Shown: positions 9,538 through 17,386, numbered from the stretch's first letter. The stretch is DNA of 64,000 bases from Peribacillus huizhouensis (GCF_014138605.1 NZ_JACJHX010000001.1:496001-560000); one strand, 5' to 3'. A program made the numbers and translations. The notes: generated by a model from the letters alone, not told the origin.

Positions 9538-9560
9538 AAAACTCCCAAACTGGGAGTTTT
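9538..9560 (+). terminator. Rho-independent terminator (bidirectional shape)
   Basis: AAACTCCCA-AAC-TGGGAGTTTT forms a nine-pair stem with a three-base loop, followed by T on the plus strand and by T-rich sequence on the minus strand. It would end a short transcript from the 9400-9530 region. Confidence 0.75.
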
Positions 9561-9700
9561 CAACTCGATTGATGGTTATCCAGTTCTACTGACGATAAAA
9601 GGGTTCGCGCTGTTTTACCTGTTTTTTTAAATTTAAGTAGGGATATTACAGCCTATTGAATCTGAAATCCAACTATTAATAAGAGAGCGGGTGAACATAA

Positions 9701-9997
9701 ATGGATTTTCCAACAATTCATACAAATTTTTGGGATGGTGTTATTGCAGTACCCGTTGTCATCATTCTAACTCAACTAATCAAGATCTTTTTTCATATCC
9801 CGAAACAGTATGTTCCAACGATCGCTGTGATAATAGGTTTATTGTTTTCAGTTTTAATTAGTCATCGTCATGATTTAATGGCAGGAATATTTATGGGGTT
9901 TTTTTATGGAAATGCGGCTATTGGCGGATATGCATCTTTAAAAAACACATTAGCTTATTGGCGGCAAAAGAAGGCTGAACAAAATTCTCCAGAATGA
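9701..9997 (+). CDS. Small membrane protein, unknown function
   Basis: A 98-residue protein with three hydrophobic stretches: about residues 12-32 (GVIAVPVVIILTQLIKIFF), 38-54 (YVPTIAVIIGLLFSVLI) and 60-82, followed by a charged tail (WRQKKAEQNSPE). Size and layout are holin-like, but no lysis gene is nearby and I do not recognise the family. The ribosome site (GGGTGA) is weak. It stands alone, with the terminator-like hairpin element at 10005-10106 directly after it, and faces yitW. Confidence 0.6.
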   Translation: MDFPTIHTNFWDGVIAVPVVIILTQLIKIFFHIPKQYVPTIAVIIGLLFSVLISHRHDLMAGIFMGFFYGNAAIGGYASLKNTLAYWRQKKAEQNSPE

Positions 9998-10004
9998 TAA
10001 ATAT

Positions 10005-10106
10005 AAGAGGGTGTCTCAAAAGGTAACCTCTCACACTATAAATCGTTATGTATCAACAATTTATAGCAGCTGTGGGTTTGACCTTCCATTTGAGACACCC
10101 TCTTTT
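10005..10106. repeat. Hairpin element, copy 1 (bidirectional terminator-like)
   Basis: AAGAGGGTGTCTCAAA (10005-10020) pairs perfectly with TTTGAGACACCCTCTT (from 10089). Inside, CTATAAAT and ATTTATAG form a second stem. It lies between convergent genes (membrane protein and yitW) and ends in T on both strands. It is one of about 14 related elements in this window. Confidence 0.8.
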
Positions 10107-10113
10107 CATAAGT

Positions 10114-10422
10114 TTATTTTATACCTAATGCAATTTTTGCATATCTTGACATACGGTCTCTTGACCAAGGTGGATTCCAAACTATGTTTACATCCGAGTC
10201 CTTCACTTCCGGAATGTCTTCAAGGACATATTTCACATTATCCACGATCGTTCCAGCGAGCGGGCATCCCATAGAGGTTAGCGTCATCGTAACGATTGCT
10301 AACCCATTTTCGTCCATATCAACATCGTACACGAGACCTAAATTAACTATGTCAACTCCAAGTTCTGGATCAATAACTTGTTCTAATGCACCCATTATAT
10401 TATCTTTTAAATCTTGGTCCAT
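10114..10422 (-). CDS. yitW: SUF-system / MIP18 (DUF59) family protein YitW
   Basis: A 102-residue cytoplasmic protein of the DUF59 family, linked in other bacteria to iron-sulfur cluster assembly or delivery. Family signs are VIDPELGVDIVNLGLVYDV, the single reactive cysteine in LTSMGCPLAGTI and NIVWNPPWSRDRMS near the C terminus. GGAG stands about ten bases before the ATG. It is monocistronic, with a hairpin element directly after the stop. The order argC, yitW, yitU follows B. subtilis. The exact iron-sulfur client is unknown. Confidence 0.88.
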   Translation of the reverse strand: MDQDLKDNIMGALEQVIDPELGVDIVNLGLVYDVDMDENGLAIVTMTLTSMGCPLAGTIVDNVKYVLEDIPEVKDSDVNIVWNPPWSRDRMSRYAKIALGIK

Positions 10423-10632
10423 CCAATATTCACTCCTTCATCTACTTCGATAACTACATCATATCAAATTTCTGCTTATTAATTAAGCAATTACTTTCTT
10501 AGCAAAAGTTTTCAAAATGATTACTCTTACCTCACCAAATTGAAAGAAAATTAAAAACATTTAACATTGCTTACAAATAAGGGTAATATGAATAGTATAT
10601 CCAATAAAAAATTAGAAATTGAAGGTGACTAA

Positions 10633-11448
10633 ATGACTGAAAAACATCTGATTGTCTTAGACCTTGATGGTACATTACTTACAAATGAAAAAAACATCAC
10701 CAATCGGACAAAAAGAACATTAGCAAAATTAAAAGATGACGGTCATGAGGTTATGATTGCAACAGGCAGACCGTATCGTTCCAGTGAACCCTATTATCGC
10801 GAGCTTGATTTACAGACTCCAATTGTAAATTTTAACGGTGCATTCGTTCATCATCCTAAGAACAGCGCTTTTGGGGCCTTTCATTCACCTCTCGATATAG
10901 AAGTTGCAAAAGAGATTGTAGAAGCTGTACAAAATTTTACGTATCATAACATTATTGCCGAAGTACGCGATGATGTATTCTTTCATTATCATGACGAAAA
11001 ACTAATTGATATTTTACAAATGGGTAGTACGAATATTACTACTGGTGATTTGCGTAATTTTCTGTCTGTGCCACCTACAAGTATGTTAATCCATACTGAA
11101 CAACAATATGTAGATATGATCAGAAAACATTTGTCCGATGTCCACGCTGAAGTAATTGACCATCGCCGCTGGGCTGATCCATTCCATGTTATCGAAATTG
11201 TCCGAACCGGTTTGAATAAGGCGGTTGGTCTTGACCGTGTCTCCAAATATTTAGATATACCAAAGAATCGCATCATTGCTTTTGGTGATGAAGATAATGA
11301 TATCGAAATGATTGAGTATGCTGGGACAGGCGTGGCGATGGGCAATGCCATTAATGATTTGAAAACACTTGCCAATGCAACAACACTAACGAATGAAGAA
11401 GATGGAATTGCTGTTTTCCTTGAGGAGAGGTTCAACCTGAAATTATAA
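10633..11448 (+). CDS. yitU: Cof-type HAD-IIB phosphatase YitU
   Basis: Haloacid-dehalogenase hydrolase of 271 residues with the catalytic DLDGTLL motif at residues 10-16, ATGRP (motif II), the C2B cap and GDEDNDIEMIEYAG (motif IV) near the end. In B. subtilis YitU is one of several phosphatases able to dephosphorylate the pyrimidine phosphate intermediate of riboflavin synthesis; that role is carried over from family knowledge. GAAGGTGA precedes the ATG. It is transcribed away from yitW and probably leads into the two small genes downstream. Confidence 0.88.
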   Translation: MTEKHLIVLDLDGTLLTNEKNITNRTKRTLAKLKDDGHEVMIATGRPYRSSEPYYRELDLQTPIVNFNGAFVHHPKNSAFGAFHSPLDIEVAKEIVEAVQNFTYHNIIAEVRDDVFFHYHDEKLIDILQMGSTNITTGDLRNFLSVPPTSMLIHTEQQYVDMIRKHLSDVHAEVIDHRRWADPFHVIEIVRTGLNKAVGLDRVSKYLDIPKNRIIAFGDEDNDIEMIEYAGTGVAMGNAINDLKTLANATTLTNEEDGIAVFLEERFNLKL

Positions 11449-11590
11449 GGATATCATGTCCTAAACTTTCTATTTTTTCCCTCTTTTAATTCTTGCTTTA
11501 GTAGCCAAACTATTAATGAGGTTGATGAAAAAGATTGCACACTTCTTTAGCACAATCTCAGGAAGCTTTAGAATACGGAGGCGATTAGGA

Positions 11591-11743
11591 ATGGGTAAAA
11601 GCAGTAAATCCAAACGTTTTGTACAGCAAGGGAAGAATACAGTCTCGCAGCATGCTGAACGAATACCTTATCATTCTACGTACGCTGAAGCTGAAGAAAA
11701 AAGAACTCAACTTATGTCTGAACAAAGCTATGGTGGATTATAA
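11591..11743 (+). CDS. Small basic protein, unknown function
   Basis: A 50-residue protein, rich in Lys, Ser and Gln, starting MGKSSKSKRFVQQGKNTVSQ. A longer in-frame ORF starts 75 bases upstream, but CGGAGG lies nine bases before this ATG, so this start is preferred. Its stop codon shares its last base with the next ATG, so the two small genes are coupled. No membrane segment or known motif is seen. Confidence 0.65.
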   Translation: MGKSSKSKRFVQQGKNTVSQHAERIPYHSTYAEAEEKRTQLMSEQSYGGL

Positions 11744-11943
11744 TGGCAAACAAACTATTTCAGCAAGCTCGTAAATTTGTTGAAGAGGCAGTAAATAGTG
11801 ATCAAAACCAAGAGGAAACAATGGAGATCGCCAAAAATGCACTCTCATCTGCCTATGCCAATTCAACTGAGGCGGAACAAGTTCAGTTAAGGGAGTTACA
11901 GAATAAGCTAGAAACTAAAATTGGACAAGCGCCAACTCACTAG
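11743..11943 (+). CDS. Small acidic protein, DUF3813-like
   Basis: A 66-residue soluble, helix-prone protein (MANKLFQQARKFVEEAVNSD at the start) rich in Glu, Gln and Ala. Size, composition and position next to yitU suggest the uncharacterised DUF3813 family of Bacillaceae; that assignment is from memory and is tentative. It overlaps the preceding gene by one base and is followed by a hairpin element acting as a likely terminator. Confidence 0.65.
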   Translation: MANKLFQQARKFVEEAVNSDQNQEETMEIAKNALSSAYANSTEAEQVQLRELQNKLETKIGQAPTH

Positions 11944-11954
11944 AAGTTTAAACG

Positions 11955-12047
11955 AAGTCTTTAGAGTCTGACACCATACTCTATACATTGTTCATTTTAA
12001 CACGCTAATTGAACTGTATATAGGAGTGTGGGTCCGACTCTTTTTTA
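11955..12047. repeat. Hairpin element, copy 2
   Basis: AAGTCTTTAGAGTCTGACACC at the left faces GTGTGGGTCCGACTCTTTTTT at the right. Inner arms CATACTCTATACA / TGTATATAGGAGTGTG and GTTCA / TGAAC also pair. It lies between convergent genes and overlaps the yitT stop. The right end gives a T run for the plus-strand transcript. Confidence 0.7.
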
Positions 12048-12887
12048 CTCCTTTCGAAACAAGCCAACTATGCCTGTTGTTTGAAGAATGTTCGTAAAGC
12101 TTTTAGGATCCACTTCATTGATGATTTTCTCTAAGTCATACTGCTCATAGCGGGTAATCACGATTAATATCATCTCTTTGTTTTCGTTTGTATACCCCCC
12201 TTTTACTGGGACTGTAGTAATGCCGCGAACTAGTTTTGAGTGAATGGCACGCTTAAGCTCCTCTCCTTTCTTCGTAATAATCATCGCTGTAAGCTTCTCG
12301 TGACGTGTGTGGATAGCATCGATGACTCTAGTTGAAGTATAAAGGGTAACAAGCGTATAAAGCGCCTTTTCTGGTCCATATATTGCGCCTGCAGTCACGA
12401 TGATGATTCCATTCAGTAGAAATAAGTATGTACCAACCGGCTTATCCTTAACACGGGAAAGGAGCATTGCGATAATATCCATTCCTCCAGTCGATGCCCC
12501 GTATTTCAGAGTAATCCCTACCCCAATAGCTGCTATAACTCCACCAAATACTGCATTTAATAAAATATCAGGTGACATTTTATAAACAGGAATTACTTCC
12601 ATAAATACAGTCATTAATCCGACGCTAATAAAGCTATATACCGTAAATGAGCGACCGACTTTTTGCCAAGCAATAATCGTAATCGGAACGTTTAAGACAA
12701 ACAAAATAATTCCTGTTGAAATGTCAAACGGTGCATATGTTTTAAGTAAAGTAGATAATAATTGAGCAACTCCTGTAAACCCACTTGCATAAATGTTGGC
12801 AGGTATCAGGAACAGATTCATAGCAACCGCGTTAAAAAGCGCACCGATTATTACAATAATAATTTTCTTTACTTCTAAAATAGACAT
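12045..12887 (-). CDS. yitT: YitT family membrane protein
   Basis: A 280-residue polytopic protein with about five to six hydrophobic helices in the first 200 residues (YitT_membrane/DUF161) and a cytosolic C-terminal DUF2179 domain (EKLTAMIITKKGEELKRAIH...RGITTVPVKGGYT). Family members are uncharacterised; some are considered transporters. GGGGG lies six bases before the ATG. It is divergent from yitS, as in B. subtilis. A paralogue occurs at 43997-44806. Confidence 0.88.
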   Translation of the reverse strand: MSILEVKKIIIVIIGALFNAVAMNLFLIPANIYASGFTGVAQLLSTLLKTYAPFDISTGIILFVLNVPITIIAWQKVGRSFTVYSFISVGLMTVFMEVIPVYKMSPDILLNAVFGGVIAAIGVGITLKYGASTGGMDIIAMLLSRVKDKPVGTYLFLLNGIIIVTAGAIYGPEKALYTLVTLYTSTRVIDAIHTRHEKLTAMIITKKGEELKRAIHSKLVRGITTVPVKGGYTNENKEMILIVITRYEQYDLEKIINEVDPKSFTNILQTTGIVGLFRKE

Positions 12888-12967
12888 ATTTTGCCCCCAA
12901 TCTTTATCTATAGTATCCTTCTACCCTTAAGCTGTTATTCCATGCTTAAGTGGATTGTTTTTTTTCA

Positions 12968-12996
12968 TTGACATGCTACACTATGAGTAGTCATAT
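12968..12996 (+). promoter_or_regulatory. SigA promoter for yitS
   Basis: TTGACA (12968-12973), 17-base spacer, TCATAT (12991-12996), about 30 bases before the yitS ATG. The -35 is a perfect consensus. Confidence 0.7.
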
Positions 12997-13026
12997 ATAT
13001 TCAAGTTTTAGAAAGCAGGTGTAATC

Positions 13027-13896
13027 ATGACAATCGCCATCCTTGCTGACAGTGCAAGCGATTTGCCACTGTCTTACTATAAAGAGAACGACATTCGCTT
13101 TATTCCATTACAAGTTCTGCTTGACGGAGAAAATTATCAAGATCTAAAAACCATTAAGCCGAATGAAGTCTATGAGGCCATGCGTACCGGAAAATCTCCT
13201 AAAACCGCTCAAGCAGCTCCAGAAGATTTGATTGAATTATTTACGGAGTTAGCTAAAGAAAAGAAACAAGGGATATATATCGCTTTTTCATCTGAATTAT
13301 CAGGTACATATCAAACGGCTGTAATGGCCCGAAATCAAGTAAAAGAAGAATATCCTGATCTTGATTTAGAAATTATCGATACAAAATGTGCCTCCCTTGG
13401 ATATGGACTTGTCGTTAAATCTGCGGTTAATGCTGCTAACAATGGCGCTTCAAAGGAAGAATTAGTAGAGAATATCACTTTCCAAGCCGAACATATGGAA
13501 CATTTATTCACAGTTGACGATCTCGAGTACCTTGCACGCGGCGGGCGAATTTCAAAAGCTTCTGCAATAGTCGGTGGGCTTTTGAACATCAAACCACTGC
13601 TTCATGTTGAAGCTGGTAAATTGATTCCCCTTGAAAAAATCCGCGGCAAAAAAAAATTATTAAAACGAGTTATTGAAATTATGCATGAACGTGGGACAAA
13701 TTTAGACAAACAAACCATCGCAATCAGCCATGCGGATAATGAAGAGACTGCGCTTGAATGGAAGCAAGCTATTCAAGACGAATTTGGAACAGAAAGATTT
13801 GTAATAAATTCGATTGGTGCAGTTATTGGCTCTCATGCAGGACCAGGAACCGTTGCATTATTTTTCTTAAATAAGTTACCAAAAACGTCATTATAA
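13027..13896 (+). CDS. yitS: DegV family fatty-acid-binding protein
   Basis: A 289-residue cytoplasmic DegV protein. Signs are the N-terminal ILADSASDLP, SSELSGTYQTA in the fatty-acid cavity, DDLEYLARGGRISKA in the middle and GAVIGSHAGPGTVALFF at the C terminus. Members bind long-chain fatty acids and, in Firmicutes, can serve as FakB subunits of a fatty acid kinase. GCAGGTG precedes the ATG. It stands alone behind a good promoter, and a fragment of the AGTGAAACTT repeat follows. Confidence 0.9.
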   Translation: MTIAILADSASDLPLSYYKENDIRFIPLQVLLDGENYQDLKTIKPNEVYEAMRTGKSPKTAQAAPEDLIELFTELAKEKKQGIYIAFSSELSGTYQTAVMARNQVKEEYPDLDLEIIDTKCASLGYGLVVKSAVNAANNGASKEELVENITFQAEHMEHLFTVDDLEYLARGGRISKASAIVGGLLNIKPLLHVEAGKLIPLEKIRGKKKLLKRVIEIMHERGTNLDKQTIAISHADNEETALEWKQAIQDEFGTERFVINSIGAVIGSHAGPGTVALFFLNKLPKTSL

Positions 13897-13913
13897 TTTA
13901 CTGCTTTTATCGC

Positions 13914-13958
13914 TATTAACAGACAGTAAGACCCCACTGATTGAAGTTTCACTTTATC
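13914..13958 (+). repeat. End fragment of AGTGAAACTT element (F)
   Basis: CCCCACTGATTGAAGTTTCACTTTATCT (13932-13959) matches the right end of the long copies at 41711-41917 and 27127-27366. It is preceded by a decayed version of the TTAACGGGCAGTAAAACC motif. Only the terminal part is present. Confidence 0.75.
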
Positions 13959-13989
13959 TATATAACACAACTTCATGTATGCACTTTAG

Positions 13990-14018
13990 TTGTGTTACAT
14001 AGCCACATTCACTATAAT
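13990..14018 (+). promoter_or_regulatory. SigA promoter for the yajQ-family gene
   Basis: TTGTGT (13990-13995), 17-base spacer, TATAAT (14013-14018), 33 bases before the ATG. The -10 is perfect. Confidence 0.7.
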
Positions 14019-14050
14019 AGTAGAAATAAACGTACTGCAGGAGGTAAAAA

Positions 14051-14542
14051 ATGGCTAAAGATAGTTCATTTGATATTGTTTCACAAGTTGATTTTTCAGA
14101 AGTAACAAATGCTGTAACTATGGCAATGAAAGAAATTCAAACTCGTTATGATTTTAAAGGAAGCTCTAGCACGATTACACTCGACAAAGAAGAGCTTGTT
14201 CTAGTTTCTGATGATGAATACAAGCTTGATCAACTAAAAGACGTATTGATCAGTAAATTGGTAAAACGTAATGTTCCTATCAAAAACTTGGATTACGGTA
14301 AAATTGAAGGTGCTTCAGGCGGTACCGTTCGCCAGCGTGCAAAGCTTATCCAAGGGATTGATAAAGATCAGGCCAAGAAAATTAATACAATAATTAAAAA
14401 TAGTGGCCTGAAGGTGAAAAGCCAAATTCAAGATGATCAAATTCGTGTAACCGGTAAGAACCGAGACGACCTGCAAGCCATTATCTCTGCCATCCGTGGT
14501 GCAGATTTGTCTATTGATGTACAGTTTATGAATTATCGCTAA
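14051..14542 (+). CDS. yitK: YajQ family nucleotide-binding protein
   Basis: A 163-residue protein of the UPF0234/YajQ family with two ferredoxin-like halves. Typical blocks are [27 protein letters not shown] [14 protein letters not shown], and [22 protein letters not shown]. Relatives bind cyclic di-GMP or other nucleotides; the Bacillus role is unknown. AGGAGG precedes the ATG. It has its own promoter and a strong terminator at 14555-14600. Confidence 0.9.
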   Translation: MAKDSSFDIVSQVDFSEVTNAVTMAMKEIQTRYDFKGSSSTITLDKEELVLVSDDEYKLDQLKDVLISKLVKRNVPIKNLDYGKIEGASGGTVRQRAKLIQGIDKDQAKKINTIIKNSGLKVKSQIQDDQIRVTGKNRDDLQAIISAIRGADLSIDVQFMNYR

Positions 14543-14554
14543 TGTAATAAAGAT

Positions 14555-14600
14555 AAGCAGTCTAGGAAGTACGTCCGTTAACTTCCTAGGCTGCTTTTTT
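14555..14600 (+). terminator. Rho-independent terminator of the yajQ-family gene
   Basis: AAGCAGTCTAGGAAGT and ACTTCCTAGGCTGCTT form a nearly perfect 16-pair stem with a ten-base loop, followed by TTTTTT. It lies 13 bases after the stop. Confidence 0.9.
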
Positions 14601-14686
14601 CTTAGTTAGGCGATTATGCTAATTATTGCTGTAATTAAGGGAATGATATGTAATTTTAACAAAGTAGGATTATGACGCTACGTTCC

Positions 14687-14770
14687 AAAAAGGGGAAGTC
14701 CTCACACTCTATACACCGTTTTACATGTCAATTACATGTTATCTAAAAGATATTTAGTAGATTTTGGCTC
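14687..14770 (+). repeat. Decayed hairpin element, copy 3
   Basis: The left part (GGGAAGTCCTCACACTCTATACACCG) resembles the left arms of the other hairpin elements, mainly the copy at 53279. The right arm is degraded, so no full stem can be drawn. The rest of the 14600-14906 gap shows no gene. Confidence 0.45.
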
Positions 14771-14842
14771 TGGCACCGTTCTCTTTATTCTCTCGAAATC
14801 CTTTCCTGCCTCAGTTCTAATGTTTACTCCAAATTTTTCCAC

Positions 14843-14869
14843 GTTTTTATTTTTCAATTCGAAGGAATA
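14843..14869 (+). promoter_or_regulatory. Possible SigB-type promoter of the dehydrogenase gene
   Basis: GTTTTT (14843-14848) and GGAATA (14864-14869), spaced by 15, resemble the SigB consensus GTTTAA / GGGTAT with mismatches. Relatives of the downstream gene are general-stress genes in B. subtilis, which is the main reason to note it. Confidence 0.25.
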
Positions 14870-14906
14870 TGAAAGATGTAGATATTAAGATTTAGGAGGT
14901 TTATAT

Positions 14907-15779
14907 ATGGCTAACAATGACAAGCAAAATAAGCAAACATTTCCACCACAGCACCAAAGTCATCAACCTGGTGTTGAATCAGAAATGCATCCAAAACCAG
15001 ATTCCGTCTGTTCAGAGTATCAAGGAAGCGGAAAATTAAAAGGAAAAACTGCGATTATTACAGGTGGTGATAGTGGAATTGGTAAATCAGTCGCTATTTA
15101 CTATGCAAAAGAAGGCGCAAATGTTGTAATTGTCTATCTAGAGGAACAAAGTGATGCAGAAACAACAAAAGAACTTATCGAAAATGAAGGTCAAAAATGT
15201 CTTCTACTTTCAGGTGATATAGGAGATGAATCTTTTTGCAAAAAAGTAGTAGATCAAACAATTGCGGAGTTTGGTACATTAGATATTCTAGTAAATAACG
15301 CTGGGGAGCAGCATGTTCAGGAAAACTTCCTTGATATTACAGCCGAGCAACTTGAGAAAACATTCAGAACGAATATCTTCTCTATGTTCCACCTAACCAA
15401 GGCAGCACTGCCACATTTTAAAAAAGGCAGCAGTATCATTAATACAGCTTCCATCACTGCGTATGAAGGAAATCCCAAATTGATCGATTACTCTTCTACA
15501 AAAGGAGCTATTGTTTCCTTTACAAGAGCTCTTTCCAATTCCATTTCGAAAGATGGAATTCGTGTCAATAATGTGGCGCCAGGTCCAATTTGGACACCTT
15601 TAATTCCAGCATCATTCGATGAAAAAGATGTCGCTAAATTCGGAGCGGATACCCCAATGGGCAGAGCTGGTCAACCTAAAGAGCTTGCAGGTGCCTATGT
15701 GTTTCTAGCAAGTGATGATGCAAGTTATATTAGTGGACAAACAATACATGTAAATGGCGGCACTGTCATAAATGGATGA
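14907..15779 (+). CDS. SDR-family oxidoreductase, general-stress type
   Basis: A 290-residue short-chain dehydrogenase with the polar N-terminal extension typical of the YhdF/YdaD/YhxC group (KQTFPPQHQSHQPGVESEMH). TGGDSGIGKSVAIYYAKEGA is the nucleotide-binding loop, NNAGEQH the NNAG motif, and the active site is Ser in NTASITAY with YSSTKGA. The substrate is not known; annotated relatives are glucose/ribitol-type dehydrogenases. AGGAGG is seven bases before the ATG. A hairpin element follows the stop. Confidence 0.88.
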   Translation: MANNDKQNKQTFPPQHQSHQPGVESEMHPKPDSVCSEYQGSGKLKGKTAIITGGDSGIGKSVAIYYAKEGANVVIVYLEEQSDAETTKELIENEGQKCLLLSGDIGDESFCKKVVDQTIAEFGTLDILVNNAGEQHVQENFLDITAEQLEKTFRTNIFSMFHLTKAALPHFKKGSSIINTASITAYEGNPKLIDYSSTKGAIVSFTRALSNSISKDGIRVNNVAPGPIWTPLIPASFDEKDVAKFGADTPMGRAGQPKELAGAYVFLASDDASYISGQTIHVNGGTVING

Positions 15780-15785
15780 TTAATC

Positions 15786-15880
15786 AGGATGTCTCAAACG
15801 GTCATCGTTTTAACATTCAGTAAATCGTGTTTTACTTCTCTTGTATGCGACTGCGATGTCTGACTTGAGACATCTCTTTA
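15786..15880. repeat. Hairpin element, copy 4
   Basis: AGGATGTCTCAAACGGTCA pairs with the right arm ACTTGAGACATCT. It lies just after the SDR gene and before the long repeat copy A, in the convergent gap with malR. Confidence 0.65.
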
Positions 15881-15893
15881 ATGTGGTTTTGGT

Positions 15894-16113
15894 GAGATAG
15901 AGTGAAACTTACCTAGAGTTACGCAGAAGTATAGTTTGCGCCCACAGGGTGTGGGTCACATAGACGAAAGCCTAAAGGACGCGGCGAACTTAGTCTATGA
16001 TACATTGAACCTTAGTTCATACTGTCAATAGATCGAAGCTTGTGCTTTGATCTATTGGCAGTAGAACGGGCTAACAATCATCGGGGGATGAAGCCCCGCT
16101 ATATGTTAGTTAA
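15894..16113 (+). repeat. AGTGAAACTT element, long copy A
   Basis: It begins GAGATAGAGTGAAACTTACC and contains the conserved core GGACGCGGCGAACTTAGTCT. Stems seen: CCCACA/TGTGGG, CATAGAC/GTCTATG, a long ACTGTCAATAGATC/GATCTATTGGCAGT stem, and CGGGG/CCCCG near the end. The right AAGTTTCACT end is lost next to the malR stop. No ORF lies inside. Confidence 0.75.
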
Positions 16114-16116
16114 ATT

Positions 16117-17151
16117 TTATTTTTTTATACTTTGCACGTTCGTACAGGAAACCCGTTCAATCAGCTGATGAGGAACGATAATTCGCTTCACTGGTTCTTT
16201 AGGGTTTAATAACATCTGAATCAAGCTTTTCGCAGCCTGGTAGCCTAAGTCAAATATATTTATGTCAATTGAAGTTAATTGTGGTCTAGCTAACTCAGAA
16301 AAAAAGGCGTTATTAAAGCTGACAATAGACATATTCGCTGGTACCTCTACTTCTAGTTTCGTTAATGTGTTCACAACTCCTATTGCCATTAACTCATCAG
16401 TTACAAGTAGTGCGGTTGGTGGTGTTTCTAATAATAATAATCCCTGTATAGCCTCTTGGCCTCGTTCAAGTAAGAATTCATCATGTCTAATATAATCAGG
16501 AACAATTGGAAGTCCTGCACTTTTTAAAGCCTCTTGGTACCCTTGCAGGCGCTCCATTGTCATTACTAGGTTTTTGTTCCCCCCGATAAAACTAATTTTA
16601 TTGTGACCTAGATTGATTAAATATTCCGTCGCTTCCCGAGAAGCCCGGTAATTATCATTATCCACATGAGTAATTTCTTCTTCCCACTCATATGGTCTGC
16701 CAATGACGACAAACGGAAATTCACGATCACGTAAATATTTCAAAATTTTATCATCTGTTCGCGAATAAAGTAGAATAATACCATCTACTCTTCCACCTTG
16801 AACCATATTGACAACATCTTGATAAATTTGTTCTTCCGTTTTTCCGGTACTCATTTGCAATGCATATTGTTTTTCATGAGCACCTTCACTTAATCCTCGA
16901 AGGACTGTTGAAAAAAATGGATTTTGAAAAAAAACATCAGAAGAGTTTGGTAATACTAGGCCGATAACTTGAGTAGATTGACTCGCAAGACTTCGTGCAA
17001 TAAAATTTGGATGATACCCTAACTCTACCATCGCTTCTCGGACACGAACCTTTGTTTTTTCGCTTATTCGAGGATTATTTGCGATGACACGTGAAACAGT
17101 TGAGGGGGCAACACTCGCCAATTTTGCAACATCTTTTATTGTAATTGCCAT
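16117..17151 (-). CDS. malR: LacI-family maltose regulator MalR
   Basis: A 344-residue LacI/GalR repressor. The helix-turn-helix is at the N terminus (TIKDVAKLASVAPSTVSRVI), followed by the hinge (YHPNFIARSLAS) and a sugar-binding core (QVIGLVLPNSSDVFFQNPFFSTVLRG). Core wording resembles MalR of Firmicutes more than DegA, which lies near asnO in B. subtilis. It is the last gene of the maltodextrin locus but is separated from malL by a strong terminator, so it probably has its own promoter. A TAAGCGCTTA palindrome lies just before its ribosome site, suggesting CcpA or autoregulation. Confidence 0.85.
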   Translation of the reverse strand: MAITIKDVAKLASVAPSTVSRVIANNPRISEKTKVRVREAMVELGYHPNFIARSLASQSTQVIGLVLPNSSDVFFQNPFFSTVLRGLSEGAHEKQYALQMSTGKTEEQIYQDVVNMVQGGRVDGIILLYSRTDDKILKYLRDREFPFVVIGRPYEWEEEITHVDNDNYRASREATEYLINLGHNKISFIGGNKNLVMTMERLQGYQEALKSAGLPIVPDYIRHDEFLLERGQEAIQGLLLLETPPTALLVTDELMAIGVVNTLTKLEVEVPANMSIVSFNNAFFSELARPQLTSIDINIFDLGYQAAKSLIQMLLNPKEPVKRIIVPHQLIERVSCTNVQSIKK

Positions 17152-17166
17152 GATTCATCACTCCTC

Positions 17167-17180
17167 TCTAAGCGCTTACA
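17167..17180 (-). promoter_or_regulatory. cre-like / LacI-type operator before malR
   Basis: TGTAAGCGCTTAGA on the minus strand contains the ten-base perfect palindrome TAAGCGCTTA and differs from the cre consensus TGWAANCGNTNWCA at one base near the end. It sits about 15 bases before the malR start, a road-block or autoregulatory position. Confidence 0.6.
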
Positions 17181-17260
17181 TTTAATTTTAATACTAAATA
17201 AAAATTATGTAACTATCATACCTTTGAAATTACGTTTTTGCATCCATTTTCTAATTTTTT

Positions 17261-17346
17261 TCTGTGGTTAAGGAACGTGGCTCGCAAGAACAGCTCCGCA
17301 CCGTCAGGGTTTTAATTATAAAAAACATCCATGAGCGTCTGCTGTA
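17261..17346 (+). repeat. GC-rich repeat (family d), copy 1
   Basis: TGTGGTTAAGGAACGTGGCTCGCAAGAACAGCTCCGCACCG and ACATCCATGAGCGTCTGCTG share blocks with 55781-55910 and 53421-53534 (CTTCGCAAAATCAGCTCCGC, ..GGCGCTC..GGATGTTTT). It is inserted between malR and the malL terminator. Confidence 0.5.
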
Positions 17347-17351
17347 AATAT

Positions 17352-17386
17352 AAAAAAGCGGAGCGATACTTACTAATCCGCTCCGC
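17352..17386 (-). terminator. Terminator after malL
   Basis: On the minus strand GCGGAGCG, a 13-base loop and CGCTCCGC form a perfect eight-pair GC-rich stem followed by TTTTTT. It lies seven bases after the malL stop and separates malR from the operon. Confidence 0.9.

Noticed and set aside
10005..10106. Hairpin elements considered as CRISPR repeats
   Set aside because: Copies are kilobases apart, lie at gene ends and have no spacers or cas genes.
16117..17151. LacI protein considered as DegA (near asnO in B. subtilis)
   Set aside because: Its core wording and its place at the end of the maltodextrin operon fit MalR better.
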